Assembly: GCA_035527755.1 (NCBI GenBank)
Contig: DATKZX010000002.1
Coordinates: 29,277-93,276 of the forward strand
Length of the DNA: 64,000 nt
From: Methanomassiliicoccales archaeon
Lineage (GTDB): Archaea; Thermoplasmatota; Thermoplasmata; Methanomassiliicoccales; UBA472
Direction: 5' to 3'
Shown here: positions 1 to 9,500 of the stretch, one piece after another
Layout of the letters: each line of letters starts with the position of its first letter
Position numbering within the stretch: the first letter of the stretch is position 1
Notes under the pieces: model-generated
What the model was told of the DNA's origin: nothing
The model's database searches: none
The model's input: the letters and a program-made list of their open reading frames with translations, nothing else
Translations under genes and position numbers: made by a program

Positions 1-118
1 GCATCTTAGTCTCCATGTCCCAATAGAGAACGTCAGTGGCGGAGCCCAGGACGAACATCTCCTTGGAACGTTCCATGAGAACGGAATATGCACTACTGTC
101 ATTGGGCGTCATTTGCAT
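1..118 (-). CDS. M32 (Taq-type) metallocarboxypeptidase, N-terminal fragment cut by the window edge
   Basis: Only the first 35-40 codons lie in the window, on the minus strand. The translation runs M-Q-M-T-P-N-D-S-S-A-Y and includes SVLMERSKEM, FVLGSATDVL and YWDMETKM. This resembles the N-terminus of thermostable carboxypeptidase Taq (peptidase family M32), where a helix ending in a WDxET motif is conserved. The zinc site (HEXXH) would be outside the window. Two ATG codons (116-118 and 110-112) are possible starts. The family removes C-terminal residues from peptides in the cytoplasm. The call rests on a short stretch, so the family is likely but not certain. Confidence 0.55.
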   Translation of the reverse strand, partial: MQMTPNDSSAYSVLMERSKEMFVLGSATDVLYWDMETKM

Positions 119-282
119 CGAACAACTGTATGGTCGGGCCGAAATTAATCTTTGCCATCATACCTTCCATAACAACGAGAGATCACTATGCCAGGTATCG
201 TGAGGTTTTGTGAGACGGTGCCGCATCGTATTTCGCCGAAGGTGTGTTTTTTCGGTGATGGCACCCTACAATTACAGCATAA

Positions 283-375
283 GGATGGGGGTTTCATACG
301 GTCGGAGCTTTGATCGTTGCCGTAGCAGCTGTATGGTATTGGAGGTTTAGCAAGAAGAGGAAAGGTCGATCCTGA
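283..375 (+). pseudogene. Possible remnant of a membrane protein C-terminus
   Basis: This open stretch encodes a hydrophobic helix (VGALIVAVAAVWYW) followed by a basic tail (KKRKGRS) and a TGA stop. That is the usual pattern of a C-terminal membrane anchor. A TAA stop at 280-282 closes the frame just upstream and there is no start codon in front of the helix. If it is genic, it is the decayed end of a lost surface or membrane protein. Chance cannot be excluded at this length. Confidence 0.2.
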
Positions 376-381
376 TCGCTG

Positions 382-1128
382 TCACAGACCGAGCCTTAGA
401 GAGAACAGGCTGACCATGTCCAATGCCGCCCTTCCACGCGGCGTTATCGCATAATCGCCACGGTTCTTGACCTTGCTGACATAACCCTCGTCCAACAGTG
501 GCCGAATGTGGAACTGCAGATGCCCCGTCCTCATTTCCAGGTCCCTGCTGAGGTCTGTGAAGGCGCGGTCCCGTACACTTAGTACCTGCAGGATACGCAG
601 ACGCGTAGAATGGGAGAGCGGAGCCATCATTTTCGAGGCACCGTCCAGGTCCTTAAGATGCTCTTCGATCACTGAACGGCCGTCCGGGGAGGGGGCGTTC
701 ACCCTATCGAACATCTTTTGCACGAAGGTGATCAACGCTCTCACGTCCCGCACCATCCCCAGCTGTAAGCGGTGGCAATCCTTGTTTTGACATGGTGAAT
801 GCAGACCGGCGATCATTGATTCGGCCCTCTCTAGCTCCTGCATCGGTGTATCAAAGTCATCTTTGAGGAGACTGATCGAAATGCCTTGGAAGATCCCGTT
901 GAGCTCGTCACGGCAATCCTTGCGGTTGGGACACGTGGAGACGCGATCGATGCGGTCCAGATTGGATGTCAAGAACTGGTGATAGTAATCTGTGATGACG
1001 TATTGGATCTGGGCCAGGACCACCTTCTTGAAGTCCTCGTAACGGACGCCTAACACCGCATTCCCCAACCCGCTGATCTCCGCCTTGAGCTCCTCGATGG
1101 ACCGAACCAACTCCGTTTCACTGCTCAT
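382..1128 (-). CDS. Winged-helix (ArsR-like) transcriptional regulator with two Cys pairs
   Basis: The C-terminal ~75 residues form a winged-helix domain, with PLSHSTRLRILQVL as the first helix region and a recognition region near TGHLQFHIRPLL followed by a wing ending RGDYAIT. The N-terminal ~160 residues are mostly helical and hold two short Cys motifs, CPNRKDC near residue 66 and CQNKDC near residue 112, which may bind a metal or sense redox state. The same layout is seen in the regulator at 59782-60708. It is transcribed divergently from a small Cys-rich protein gene only 70 bases away, so it may control that gene and itself. The ligand is unknown. Confidence 0.75.
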   Translation of the reverse strand: MSSETELVRSIEELKAEISGLGNAVLGVRYEDFKKVVLAQIQYVITDYYHQFLTSNLDRIDRVSTCPNRKDCRDELNGIFQGISISLLKDDFDTPMQELERAESMIAGLHSPCQNKDCHRLQLGMVRDVRALITFVQKMFDRVNAPSPDGRSVIEEHLKDLDGASKMMAPLSHSTRLRILQVLSVRDRAFTDLSRDLEMRTGHLQFHIRPLLDEGYVSKVKNRGDYAITPRGRAALDMVSLFSLRLGL

Positions 1129-1198
1129 TTAGTATAGAGATATGTTATTTCATAATATTAATGTATTATTCCTGCTTTGCTCAACCAAGGTGAAAAAC

Positions 1199-1387
1199 AT
1201 GGAATTCAAGGATTTCGTACAGAACGCCAGCAAGGAACAGTTGATCGCCCTAGGTACCCTGGGGATGTGGATGCAGGAGAAGGTACCGGTATACTGTAAC
1301 TGCAAAGAGAAGTGCAATCAGAACTGCCAATTAACCAAGGAGCTCAATGAGGCCCTGATACTGGCGGGACAGCGCCTGCAGAACTAA
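1199..1387 (+). CDS. Small Cys-cluster protein (62 aa), unknown function
   Basis: I chose the ATG at 1199 because AAGGTG lies just upstream; an in-frame earlier ATG at 1142 would fall inside the promoter region. The protein has no membrane segment. Its middle carries four cysteines in CNCKEKCNQNC, a compact potential metal or iron-sulfur site. It faces the Cys-containing regulator at 382-1128 head to head across 70 bases. A Rho-independent-like hairpin follows the stop, so it is probably a single-gene transcript. I do not recognise a family. A metal-responsive partner of the regulator is only an inference. Confidence 0.65.
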   Translation: MEFKDFVQNASKEQLIALGTLGMWMQEKVPVYCNCKEKCNQNCQLTKELNEALILAGQRLQN

Positions 1388-1418
1388 TGATGTCAGACTG
1401 AAGAGACAATGCGTCCTA

Positions 1419-1451
1419 CCGGACGTGCTACCGCGCGTTCCGGCTTTTTTT
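1419..1451 (+). terminator. Hairpin plus T-run terminator
   Basis: CCGGACG (1419-1425) pairs with CGTTCCGG (1436-1443), with one mismatch tolerated, and seven Ts follow at 1445-1451. It sits 32 bases after the stop of the small Cys protein gene. Confidence 0.65.
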
Positions 1452-1639
1452 ATCCTCGACCGGCCCGCGGAAGTTCTTGATGACCTGATCTAACATTATC
1501 CGATCGGAGGAGTGGGGCAAAGCTTTGATCGATCGTAAAAAACATTAGATGCTGAAGGGTCCAGTAATATCGTATGACGAGTGCCGATCGAGCATCGGTC
1601 TATGATCCGGAATATATGAGAATACTGCATATGAAAACA

Positions 1640-2593
1640 TCAGGGCCACATTCCAAATCCAAAGAGAATATCGAGGGATGCTACGATTATGAGCGAGAGC
1701 GAATAGATGATCATGGTCACATGGAAAAATGGAAGTACTCTTAATGTTGCCTTTGGGGTTTGATATTTTAGTATGGTACGGTTCGCCATCAATAGTAGCA
1801 TGAACCCGATCGCAAACCCGAAAAGGACATACCATCCCAGATAGGCTGCGAAAATCACTGCGGTCACAAGATGGACGCATGTGAAGAAAAGGATCCAATG
1901 ACCGGTCCGTGGAATGCCATATAGGACGGTCACCGACCTCATCCCTCGCGCCTTATCATTTAGGATATCGATCAGATCGTTCGCGCCAAGATGCGCCTCT
2001 GCGAACGGATAAAAGAATAGGAAGTACAGCAGAACAATCGCATCTGGATGACCTACGATGAGGTAGCCTGCCACCGGAAAAAGCGTAAAATCCGTACGAC
2101 CCAGCAATTGGGCGATGGGATAGTTTTGCTTTCGTTTGTGAATTTGGTAGAAACACTCCACACCGTAGCCATAGGCTGCAATGATCAGCAGATAGATCGA
2201 ATGGGGGGCTGGAAGCGTCAGAATGATGATTATTGAGAGAGCGACCAAAATGAAGAACAATGTCAACGCCTGTCTTCCAGAGATCAAACCGGTTGAGATC
2301 GGGCGTTCCTTGAACATTCTCCAATAATTGGTTAGGCTGTTCTCAACGTCCTTCTTGTCCAGGTCCCTATCGACATAATCGTTTAGGACCAGCCCTGCCT
2401 CGAATCCGAAGAAACCGATCAGTATCGCCTTGATCACCAGGATCCAGTCAAAACCACCATGGTAGGCAAAGGCAAGGAACAATCCAGAACAGAACAATAG
2501 CGGCCAAGCGAACCCGAACTGCAGTCTGGTCAGATCCATGTACGCGTTGATGGTATCTTTCCTCGACCTCTTGACCCCAACCGCGTCATTCAC
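1640..2593 (-). CDS. UbiA-family prenyltransferase (317 aa)
   Basis: This is an integral membrane protein with about eight or nine hydrophobic segments. The first Asp-rich motif NDYVDRDLD (NDxxDxxxD, near residue 71) and a second in ANDLIDILND mark the Mg2+-prenyl diphosphate binding site of the UbiA superfamily. Archaeal members transfer polyprenyl groups to lipid precursors (DGGGP synthase), quinones or haem; which substrate applies here cannot be told. It stands alone between a terminator and an AT-rich promoter region. A second UbiA-family gene lies at 10323-11249. Confidence 0.8.
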   Translation of the reverse strand: MNDAVGVKRSRKDTINAYMDLTRLQFGFAWPLLFCSGLFLAFAYHGGFDWILVIKAILIGFFGFEAGLVLNDYVDRDLDKKDVENSLTNYWRMFKERPISTGLISGRQALTLFFILVALSIIIILTLPAPHSIYLLIIAAYGYGVECFYQIHKRKQNYPIAQLLGRTDFTLFPVAGYLIVGHPDAIVLLYFLFFYPFAEAHLGANDLIDILNDKARGMRSVTVLYGIPRTGHWILFFTCVHLVTAVIFAAYLGWYVLFGFAIGFMLLLMANRTILKYQTPKATLRVLPFFHVTMIIYSLSLIIVASLDILFGFGMWP

Positions 2594-2781
2594 CGATGAT
2601 AAATATCACCAAGGATGATAATAATTTGCTCGATAAAATTGTAAAGATCCGATAGAGAGATATCTGAGGTCTCCATCTAATTTTCAAACACATATTTTTT
2701 CAAGGGACCGCAATCGCTTCGATCGTGAACGCGCTCAGTAATGCGTAAATAGTCAGAAAATTACTCTAAATCAGTGAGTGA

Positions 2782-3129
2782 ATGAGGAGAAAGATCAAGG
2801 AAGTGATCTCGGGCATCGTGCTCGTCATTTCCATCGTGGGAATTTATTTGTTCACGCAGCAGATGATCTTCTCCACTTCAAACACGGGATATTATGGCAT
2901 TGCTATACTGGTGATGGTGGCCCTATGCCTCATAAGCATGCTTGCCTTGGTCACATTCTCCAGCTCAGGATGGAGTCTTGAAGGTTCTTGTGGGGAATGG
3001 GTTGCTGCTGCTTTGATGAATCCATTTATGCTGCTATTTTACAAAAACAAGGAAAAAGAGAATGACGCTGTAGTAATGAAGATGGAACATCAGAAATGGG
3101 ACGAGGAATACTGGAATAGGTCGAAGTAA
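2782..3129 (+). CDS. Small membrane protein (115 aa), unknown
   Basis: The ATG at 2782 lies in the GTGAATGAGGAG context. Two clear membrane helices are visible (about residues 8-27 and 38-60), then a weakly hydrophobic stretch near residues 70-88 and a charged C-terminal tail rich in Lys, Glu and Asp. No family is recognised. It lies next to an AT-rich stretch that contains the remains of an integration event (3303-4213), so it may itself be an accessory gene. Confidence 0.55.
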   Translation: MRRKIKEVISGIVLVISIVGIYLFTQQMIFSTSNTGYYGIAILVMVALCLISMLALVTFSSSGWSLEGSCGEWVAAALMNPFMLLFYKNKEKENDAVVMKMEHQKWDEEYWNRSK

Positions 3130-3302
3130 CTTCTTAAAAGACGATCCATCGATTATTTCATGGTTAATGATACTTTATCAATAATTTTACATTATCAGAT
3201 CATAAAAAGGTAGCTCAGAACATTTAGATGCGTGGTAAGAGCACCCCCGTGTAAAAAACCAAAAATAATTTAAAAAATGAGGTGACTGGATATGTATAAT
3301 GA

Positions 3303-3355
3303 TGCGGGGAAAGGGATTTGAACCCTTGGACCACTAAGGACTAGACCCTCAATCT
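3303..3355 (-). repeat. Displaced 3' half of tRNA-Leu(GAG): attachment-site direct repeat
   Basis: These 53 bases are identical to 4161-4213, the 3' half of the intact tRNA-Leu gene, from the acceptor stem through the T-arm, variable arm and anticodon loop. The match ends abruptly and the 5' half of the tRNA is missing. A direct repeat of a tRNA 3' end on the 3' side of the gene is the usual trace of tyrosine-integrase insertion, where the element restores the tRNA and pushes the old 3' end away. Confidence 0.85.
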
Positions 3356-3516
3356 TCGCACACACATATTAGATAATAGCCAGATCACTATTAATACGCT
3401 GCTCGGGACTCACTAATTCAAGTCTTGTTGAAACATATTCAAGAAACGCTGATCGATGTTCGTACACGATTCCAAATTAACATATATTTAAGTGATTAAT
3501 TGATTTCAGGGATCCA

Positions 3517-4071
3517 TTGGGGAAGAAGAGATTATTGGTCATCTTGGGTTGTTTGATAACCATCATCATCGTTTTAAGTGCCGCTATCTTCATAGCAGGA
3601 ATGAGCCCCGAAAAGACCCTTGCAGAACGAATGGCCTTGGCGTCTTCAGACATTAATGAGATTGGCGGGCACGTCGGTGAAGGATCGGCTGGGGCCCCTA
3701 AATATTTCAGTAATTCGACCTCAGATTATTGGTATTTAATAAGCGGGAACGAATTCTCGGGGTATGTCCATATCTACGCGTTCAACTCGATGTCACTTTG
3801 TCAATCTGAATATTCCAATGGGATCCATCATGATTTAGCCGATAATTGCACCACCATCATCGGCCTCGGTAACGGAACGGATCGCGGATACATTGCTTGG
3901 AATGCGACCTCCAAAAAATATTCAATCGATTTCAGTGTTGACAGTGTTATTGTTACGATGCACTTTGAATATTACCCATTACTACCTTTGGACAAGGAGT
4001 TATCAGATGGGAAAGTTGTTTTTATCATCATTGTTCAGTATTATAATATCGTGACCATCTTAAACGATTGA
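3517..4071 (+). CDS. Secreted or membrane-anchored protein of unknown function (184 aa)
   Basis: The frame opens with TTG at 3517 (MGKKRLLVILG) and has an N-terminal hydrophobic helix at about residues 5-27. A polar domain rich in Ser, Asn, Tyr and Asp follows, with several N-x-S/T sites, as expected of an exported archaeal protein. Codon use is AT-rich compared with neighbours. It is the only gene between the two tRNA-Leu 3' copies and was therefore probably acquired with the integrated element. No family is recognised. Confidence 0.5.
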   Translation: MGKKRLLVILGCLITIIIVLSAAIFIAGMSPEKTLAERMALASSDINEIGGHVGEGSAGAPKYFSNSTSDYWYLISGNEFSGYVHIYAFNSMSLCQSEYSNGIHHDLADNCTTIIGLGNGTDRGYIAWNATSKKYSIDFSVDSVIVTMHFEYYPLLPLDKELSDGKVVFIIIVQYYNIVTILND

Positions 4072-4157
4072 GTTGCCTTAGATATTAAAAAAAGAGGAGA
4101 TATTGAAAGCTGATTTCATATCGGGAATAATTCGCATATCATTCAAAAATGGATATG

Positions 4158-4244
4158 TGGTGCGGGGAAAGGGATTTGAACCCTTGGACCACTAAGGACT
4201 AGACCCTCAATCTAGCGCCGTTGACCAAGCTTGGCTATCCCCGC
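4158..4244 (-). tRNA. tRNA-Leu (anticodon GAG), CCA encoded
   Basis: Read on the minus strand, the 7-bp acceptor stem GCGGGGA/TCCCCGC, the D-arm, an anticodon stem CTAGA/TCTAG with loop TTGAGGG (anticodon GAG, Leu CUC/CUU), a long class II variable arm and the T-arm loop TTCAAAT are all visible. Discriminator A and CCA are encoded at 4158-4161. The 3' half is duplicated at 3303-3355, so this gene is an integration site. Confidence 0.95.
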
Positions 4245-4379
4245 ATGGCTTTTTTGGGAATGGGGGAGACCGTTATTAAGCTTTGCATATGGGGTCATCT
4301 CCCAGAAGACCATTTGAGATTCGCTTACCTGTCTGGCCAGAACCTTTTCACTTCCTACACTCATGCCCCTTTCCTCTCA

Positions 4380-4388
4380 TTTATATAT
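4380..4388 (+). promoter_or_regulatory. TATA box of rnpB
   Basis: TTTATATAT lies about 25 bases before the predicted 5' end of the RNase P RNA at about 4409, the normal archaeal TATA-to-start distance. Confidence 0.65.
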
Positions 4389-4408
4389 GGGAATCCCATA
4401 AGTTGGAA

Positions 4409-4710
4409 CGTCGGGAGAGGGAGGGCGACTGACGGTAGGGCCTTCGGGCCCAGCTGAGGAAGGTCCCTCCTCCATGAGAAAGGTGGACCGCGAAAGTGGT
4501 TTGGCGAGAGCCAAGGCAAGGGCACAGAAACGACACAGCCCCGGGGTAGGATGAATCGCTTGGCGAGGACGTTCCCCGAGGATCTGGTGAAACGGCGACC
4601 CCCCACCGGAGCAAGCCCAAACAGCCGGAATGACAGCTCAGGACCGGCGGGTAGGGCGCATAGTTGAATGTTGCCTGAAACAGAAGGGGGCCTACTACCC
4701 TCACCTGACA
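4409..4710 (+). ncRNA. rnpB: RNase P RNA (archaeal)
   Basis: The core conserved blocks are present in order. GAGGAAGGTCC (near 4455) matches conserved region I. GGTGAAACGGCGACC and CGGAGCAAGCCCAAA (about 4585-4625) match the catalytic-core strands. AGGGCGCATAGTTGAATG precedes ACAGAAGGGGGCCTACT near the 3' end. The two ends pair to form P1 (5' GTCGGGAGAGGG with 3' CCCTCACCTGAC, one mismatch and a wobble). The RNA cleaves the 5' leader from pre-tRNAs with the archaeal Rpp proteins. Ends are estimated from P1 and from the TATA box. Confidence 0.93.
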
Positions 4711-4807
4711 CATGGCCCGCTTTTCCAGCGGCCTTTATTATGCTTTCACGCTCCCTGCACAGCGCAGATAGAGTAACTCACACCCCTTGGTCAGTTCGAG
4801 GGGGAAA

Positions 4808-5269
4808 ATGAACAGTAAAGAAGGAAAGTTAGTAATTATCAAGGAGAGGGTGCCTCTGCGCACCCATGAGATGCTGCGCCGAGAGTTGAAGAAGGGACGG
4901 AAGGCGCTATACATATCCAAGCACTCACCCAGGCAGCTTGAGATGCAATTCCAACCGGTCAAGGATAACATGACCGCCCTGTGGCTTTCACCCCGTACCG
5001 AGGACGATTGCATTCCTCCGATGAACCTGCAGCGCTTCGAGCAGAGCATCGTGGATTTCCTGAAAGACAACGACGATTCCATCGTCGTGCTGAACGGCCT
5101 AGATGTCCTCTACATGTGGAACGGCATACGCCCGGTCATCAATTCGATAAAGAGGGCCAAGGGAACATTGGGAAATGCGGAATTCGTGATCAGTCTGGAC
5201 CCCAAGGAATATTATCCGGAATATGTGGGCGCACTGGAACGAATTTCTGACAAAGTGGTCTGCACCTGA
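4808..5269 (+). CDS. DUF835 protein (153 aa)
   Basis: I prefer the ATG at 4808, with GAGGGGG directly upstream, over a TTG seven codons earlier. The fold resembles the DUF835 family common in Thermoplasmatota and methanogens: an N-terminal strand-helix region, a central HSPRQLEMQF segment, then SIVVLNGLDVLYMWN, the family's hallmark VLDGLEYL-like motif, and a C-terminal strand FVISLDP. The family resembles an inactive RecA-like or MEDS-like sensor domain and is often tied to signal transduction; the role is unknown. Two more members lie at 13064-13591 and 13491-14051. Confidence 0.75.
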   Translation: MNSKEGKLVIIKERVPLRTHEMLRRELKKGRKALYISKHSPRQLEMQFQPVKDNMTALWLSPRTEDDCIPPMNLQRFEQSIVDFLKDNDDSIVVLNGLDVLYMWNGIRPVINSIKRAKGTLGNAEFVISLDPKEYYPEYVGALERISDKVVCT

Positions 5270-5276
5270 GGTCGAA

Positions 5277-5307
5277 GGCGGTCCTTCCGCCCGATCCCTC
5301 TTTTTTT
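5277..5307 (+). terminator. Hairpin plus T-run terminator
   Basis: GGCGG (5277-5281) and CCGCC (5287-5291) form a stem with a 5-base loop, followed by a run of seven Ts at 5301-5307, just after the DUF835 gene stop. Confidence 0.65.
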
Positions 5308-5345
5308 CGAAACCCTATTGACCATGAGAGACCATTGGCCATATC

Positions 5346-6212
5346 ATGTCCGCTTTGAACGTTATTCTCACCACGGTATCCGACGACAACATCTCAGGTT
5401 CTTCGGAGATCTATTCAGAACTATTGCGTGAACTGATGAAGGTGGTCTCGCAGAAGCCCTCGTCCCGAGAATGGCAGGATTTCGCCACCGGACTAACCAA
5501 GGTCAAGAGGTCCATGGCCCCGATACAGAACGTGGCCGGTTCGTTACAAGTGTTGCTCAATGCCAGCATACCGGAGGAGCAGTTGAACGGGTTCATCAAA
5601 GGTTTCCTGACCGATCTGGTGGAAAGGGAGGGCCAGGCCGCCGAAACCATAGCCATGACCTTTATCCATGAGCATCGGCCGAAGAAAATTGTGACGATCT
5701 CCTATTCCAGTACGGTAATGGCAGCGATCTTGGCCCTACCCAAGGAAGTGGAGGTCTCGGTGGCCGAATCATTGCCCTTAGGAGAGGGAACTATCACCTA
5801 CCGCAGGCTTCTGGAGAAAGGGGTCAAGGTATCGTTGTTCCGAGATTCCATGATCGCCTCGGAGGTAGCCGCGGCCGACCTGGTACTGGTAGGGGCTGAC
5901 GCGATCAGTCCGGAAGGTGTGGTCAACAAGGTCGGCACACGACTGCTGGCGATGGTCGCGAAGGATCAGGGTGTTAACATGGTGACATTATGTTCCACGT
6001 CCAAGCTCATCCCGGTGTTGGACATGGATCCCATGGCCTCGGTTAAGAGCTCCGAGGGATTAAGTTACCGTGAATCGATCTTCGAGATCGCTCCCCTTTC
6101 ACTGTTTCATTCGGTCATAACAGAGGAAGGAGCGCTCTCTGGCGAAGAGATGGAGAAGCGCTTACTGCGAGACCGGAGCAAGATGAAGGAGAACGACTGC
6201 CACGATTGTTGA
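5346..6212 (+). CDS. eIF2B alpha/beta/delta-family protein (288 aa)
   Basis: This matches the eIF2B/MtnA/ribose-1,5-bisphosphate isomerase superfamily. The C-terminal Rossmann-like half has TISYSSTVMAAI near residue 118, AESLPLGEG at the position of the substrate loop, the family motif ADLVLVGADAISPEGVVNKVGT near residue 178 (conserved Asp and Asn) and VTLCSTSKL. Archaeal members include ribose-1,5-bisphosphate isomerase of the AMP/RuBisCO III pathway and unassigned eIF2B-like regulators. The long helical N-terminus points to the latter, but either is possible. It lies in its own transcript after a terminator. Confidence 0.8.
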   Translation: MSALNVILTTVSDDNISGSSEIYSELLRELMKVVSQKPSSREWQDFATGLTKVKRSMAPIQNVAGSLQVLLNASIPEEQLNGFIKGFLTDLVEREGQAAETIAMTFIHEHRPKKIVTISYSSTVMAAILALPKEVEVSVAESLPLGEGTITYRRLLEKGVKVSLFRDSMIASEVAAADLVLVGADAISPEGVVNKVGTRLLAMVAKDQGVNMVTLCSTSKLIPVLDMDPMASVKSSEGLSYRESIFEIAPLSLFHSVITEEGALSGEEMEKRLLRDRSKMKENDCHDC

Positions 6213-6452
6213 TCAGCCGACCCGTTGCAGGAATTGTTTGACCTGTGAATCGAAGCCGTTCGTTTCGATGTCCAATTCAGTACCCTGTTCCTGGGTCACT
6301 GTCACCTGGACGTAGCCGGAGTCGCTCTTGAACAGCAAGTGCTGAGGGGATTCCTCCTCCACAGCTATCTCCATTCTTCCGAAATACTCCTTGGCCTTTT
6401 CTAAAGCCCTTTCCGGGCTCAGCTTGGTTGTCGCTCCGTATCTCATTCGCAA
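6213..6452 (-). CDS. Conserved hypothetical protein (79 aa)
   Basis: A small soluble alpha/beta protein. An N-terminal helix (SPERALEKAKEYFGRM) is followed by alternating strands (LLFKSDSGYVQVTVTQ, ELDIETNGF) and a C-terminal helix (SQVKQFLQRV). It is convergent with the eIF2B-like gene, their stop codons being adjacent. Its fold is compatible with a small sensor-like or ligand-binding domain, but no function can be assigned. Confidence 0.6.
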   Translation of the reverse strand: MRMRYGATTKLSPERALEKAKEYFGRMEIAVEEESPQHLLFKSDSGYVQVTVTQEQGTELDIETNGFDSQVKQFLQRVG

Positions 6453-6525
6453 TTCCCCTTGGGGAAAGCCAATGCGCCCATAACTATTTTTTTATCTGGT
6501 CCACCGATGCGATATCGATGTCTCG

Positions 6526-9500
6526 TCATTCAAATCTCAGGACCTCGGCCGGAGAGACCTTGCTGGCACCTCTAGCCGCTGGCAGAACGCTCAGCATCGT
6601 GGCCAGGAATGCCAGAACGCCCACGATTATTATCGACTGCCAATCGATGACGAAGACGAAGTCCTGGGACTGCAATGCTACATTCCAGAGCTGATATCCT
6701 ACCACGATCCCTAGCGATGTACCGGCAACGATCCCTAGCAATGATATGAACGCCGATTCCAAGGCGAAGTTGACCACCACCATGCGTTTGGTGAAACCGA
6801 TCGCCCTCATCATCCCGATCTCCAGCCTCCTCTCGTGGATGGACCGGATGGTGATTATTCCCAGCCCGGCAATGCCGATGATCAGGCCCATTGCCAGGAA
6901 GGCTCGGAACAGAGTGAAGATGGAGTCGATGCTGGAAGTGATCTCCTCGGCCAATGCCTTGACCGATATGGTGCTCATGCCCACATCCAAGAAGTCCTTC
7001 TCCAGCAATACGGATTGCTCCTTGGCGTCCAGACCGGGTGTGTAACTGATGAGCAGCCGGTTCAATCCCTGGGCCTTGAAGCTGCCGTAGGCGGTGCTTT
7101 CATTGACGAACAGACCTGCTAGGGTGCTCTGTTTCATCACTCCCACCACGGTGATGTTGGTGATCGTACCATCGAAGGCTATCACTCGGAACGAATCACC
7201 CACCACCAGACCGGGATTGTCGGAGAAGGATGTGAACTGGTTCATGTTCGACGCCATTCCGCCGTCTATGATCGCCAAGGAACCGTTGTTCAACAATCCT
7301 TCCCATACTTCTTCTTCGCTTGCGAATCTGGATAGGTCCCATTTATCGAGAGGGTAGTAACCCTCGGTATAGAACCGCCGGTCCACTCCCAATCCTATCG
7401 TATCGAACTGATATGTTTCCTCCCCTCCAGCGATCTCGCGTGTCCCATTGATCCTTATCCCTACCGTAGGTAGGGCCACGATGTTGCTCACGTTACCTTT
7501 CTGCAGGAAACCGTCGCTGGCGTTGATCCTATCCCATGGGTCCTGGTCCAATACCGTACGGGGGTCCAATGTGAAGGCGACGGTGTCGAAGCCCCCGGAG
7601 GTCTCCTCCACCATGATCGGGATGTTGTAGTCCAGTACCCCGGAGATCATGGTCAGGATGGTGACCGTGAATATCACGAGGCCGAAGATGAATATGCTCA
7701 ATCCCGTCCGCACCTTGGCCTTCAAAGGATAGGATATGGCCGTGCGGACCACCGCCCTATAGGAGGACTTGGCCCTTATTACAGTGGTAAAGAAGCGAAT
7801 GATGGCGTCTGAGTTGAACATCACGAGCAGGAGCAGAGAGACCAACATGAAGAGGCCCGCCACCACCAACATCTCTATTTCTTCATCGAATGGGAATATC
7901 TTGAATCCGATCGCCATGCCCAACCAGAGACCCAGTGTCATCAGGGCCGCGGCGTTCCAGGCCAGTCGGTCTCCTACGAACCGTCTTATCAGGAGTCCCA
8001 ACGAAAGGGTGATCAAAGAGAGTCCGCTGTAGGCCGCCCCTAGATTTTCCAGGACCACTCCTAAAGCGGTCAACAGGAACCCGGCCATCACCATGGAGAC
8101 GCCTATGAGAAAGGACCTGCGGTCCTTGATCGGTACAGGAGGCTCTGGTATGTTCTTTATCGCTCTCACGATGTTCATCTTTGAGATGCGCCCCGTAGCC
8201 ACGTATACCGTGGTTATGGTGATCAGGAACCCCATAAGGTAAGAATAGGCCATCCCGGAGGGCGTGAAGGTGAAATAGTCTGCGATCGAGAGCCCGGAAA
8301 AACCGAAAACGCCTGAAACCGAAAGGATGATTATGTATGCCAGAACCACTCCCAGCAGAGTGCCTATTCCGGCGGCCACCGCCCCATAGATGACCCCTTC
8401 ATATATGAAGAGCCTCCCCATGGTGGACCTCAGCATCCCAACTGCCCTGGTGATGCCCATTTCCGATTTGCGCTCTTCCCCCAACATCGTGAATATATTG
8501 AGAACCAAGGCCGCCCCGGCAATGACCGAGAAAGAGCCGAACACGAAGAACAGGGAGGTGAACGATGTTAGGGCGTCACGACCGTCCTCCAAGGTCTCCT
8601 GTTGGTCCTGGACGATCTCCAGCCCGAGGTCCGATCGGTCATCCAAAACCGCCTGGATCTGTTGGCGGGCGTCCGAAACATGTGCTTTGCCCTCGCTGAG
8701 CAATGTTACGAAGATAAGATTGTTCCTCCCTTCGTTCCCGGTCCAGGATTGCAGCGTCGAACGTTCTACGAATATGCTAGGGGCGGATTGGAACTGTCCA
8801 GAACTGAGCTGATAACCACCCAGACCATCAGAGGTCACGATCCTTTCCAAGGTCAACGGTAGAACGTTGGTCCCTCGGACCAGCAGTAGCTGGTCCCCGA
8901 CCGCCGCATCCAGTTCCAAGGCGGCGCTCTGTGGCAGGAACACACCTCCGGGCAAGGGGGCTGTGGTTATGGGTCCCTCATCAGCTATGGTGAAACCGCC
9001 GAAATTGGCCACCATGTCCCCTTCCACCCCCAGGGCGACGTTGTTGAGCGAAGACAGGCCGGTCCTTTGATCGATCACCACCGCGTTCTCCAGACTAGCT
9101 TGCGCCACGTGTTCGATCCAATCCGTGGAACCGAGATCGGATAAGATCGCCTGGAGTTCGGTATCATTCAGGTAGACGTAATTAGTGGCGAAGGGCGAAG
9201 CAACCACAAAATCGACCTCACCGAGCCCCTCGGTGACCTGATTCACTATGAGATTGTCCAGGGTGTCACTGACCGCGAAGGATGCGGAAATGATCGCCGT
9301 ACCCACCATCAATCCTCCGACCACCAAGGCGGTCGTGGTCGGCCTCCTGATGGCGTAACGAAGGGCCATGGTGAAGACCACCAGATTATGACGGGCGTCC
9401 ATGAGCACGATCAGAATGATGAGCATTATGTTCAATATCAGGGAGAGAGCCGTATCAAAAAACAGCCAGGGGGCTAATAGTATTATTGCCACCAAGGTCA

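Larger units (their letters stand above)
3303..4213. mobile_element. Remnant of a tRNA-Leu-integrated element (about 0.86 kb left)
   Basis: The segment is bounded by the two 53-base copies of the tRNA-Leu 3' half in the same orientation. It is visibly richer in A and T than the flanks and contains one open reading frame (3517-4071). No integrase, replication or partition gene is present. I infer an integrated plasmid or virus that has lost most of its content, or a minimal cassette mobilised by an integrase supplied elsewhere. Confidence 0.65.
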
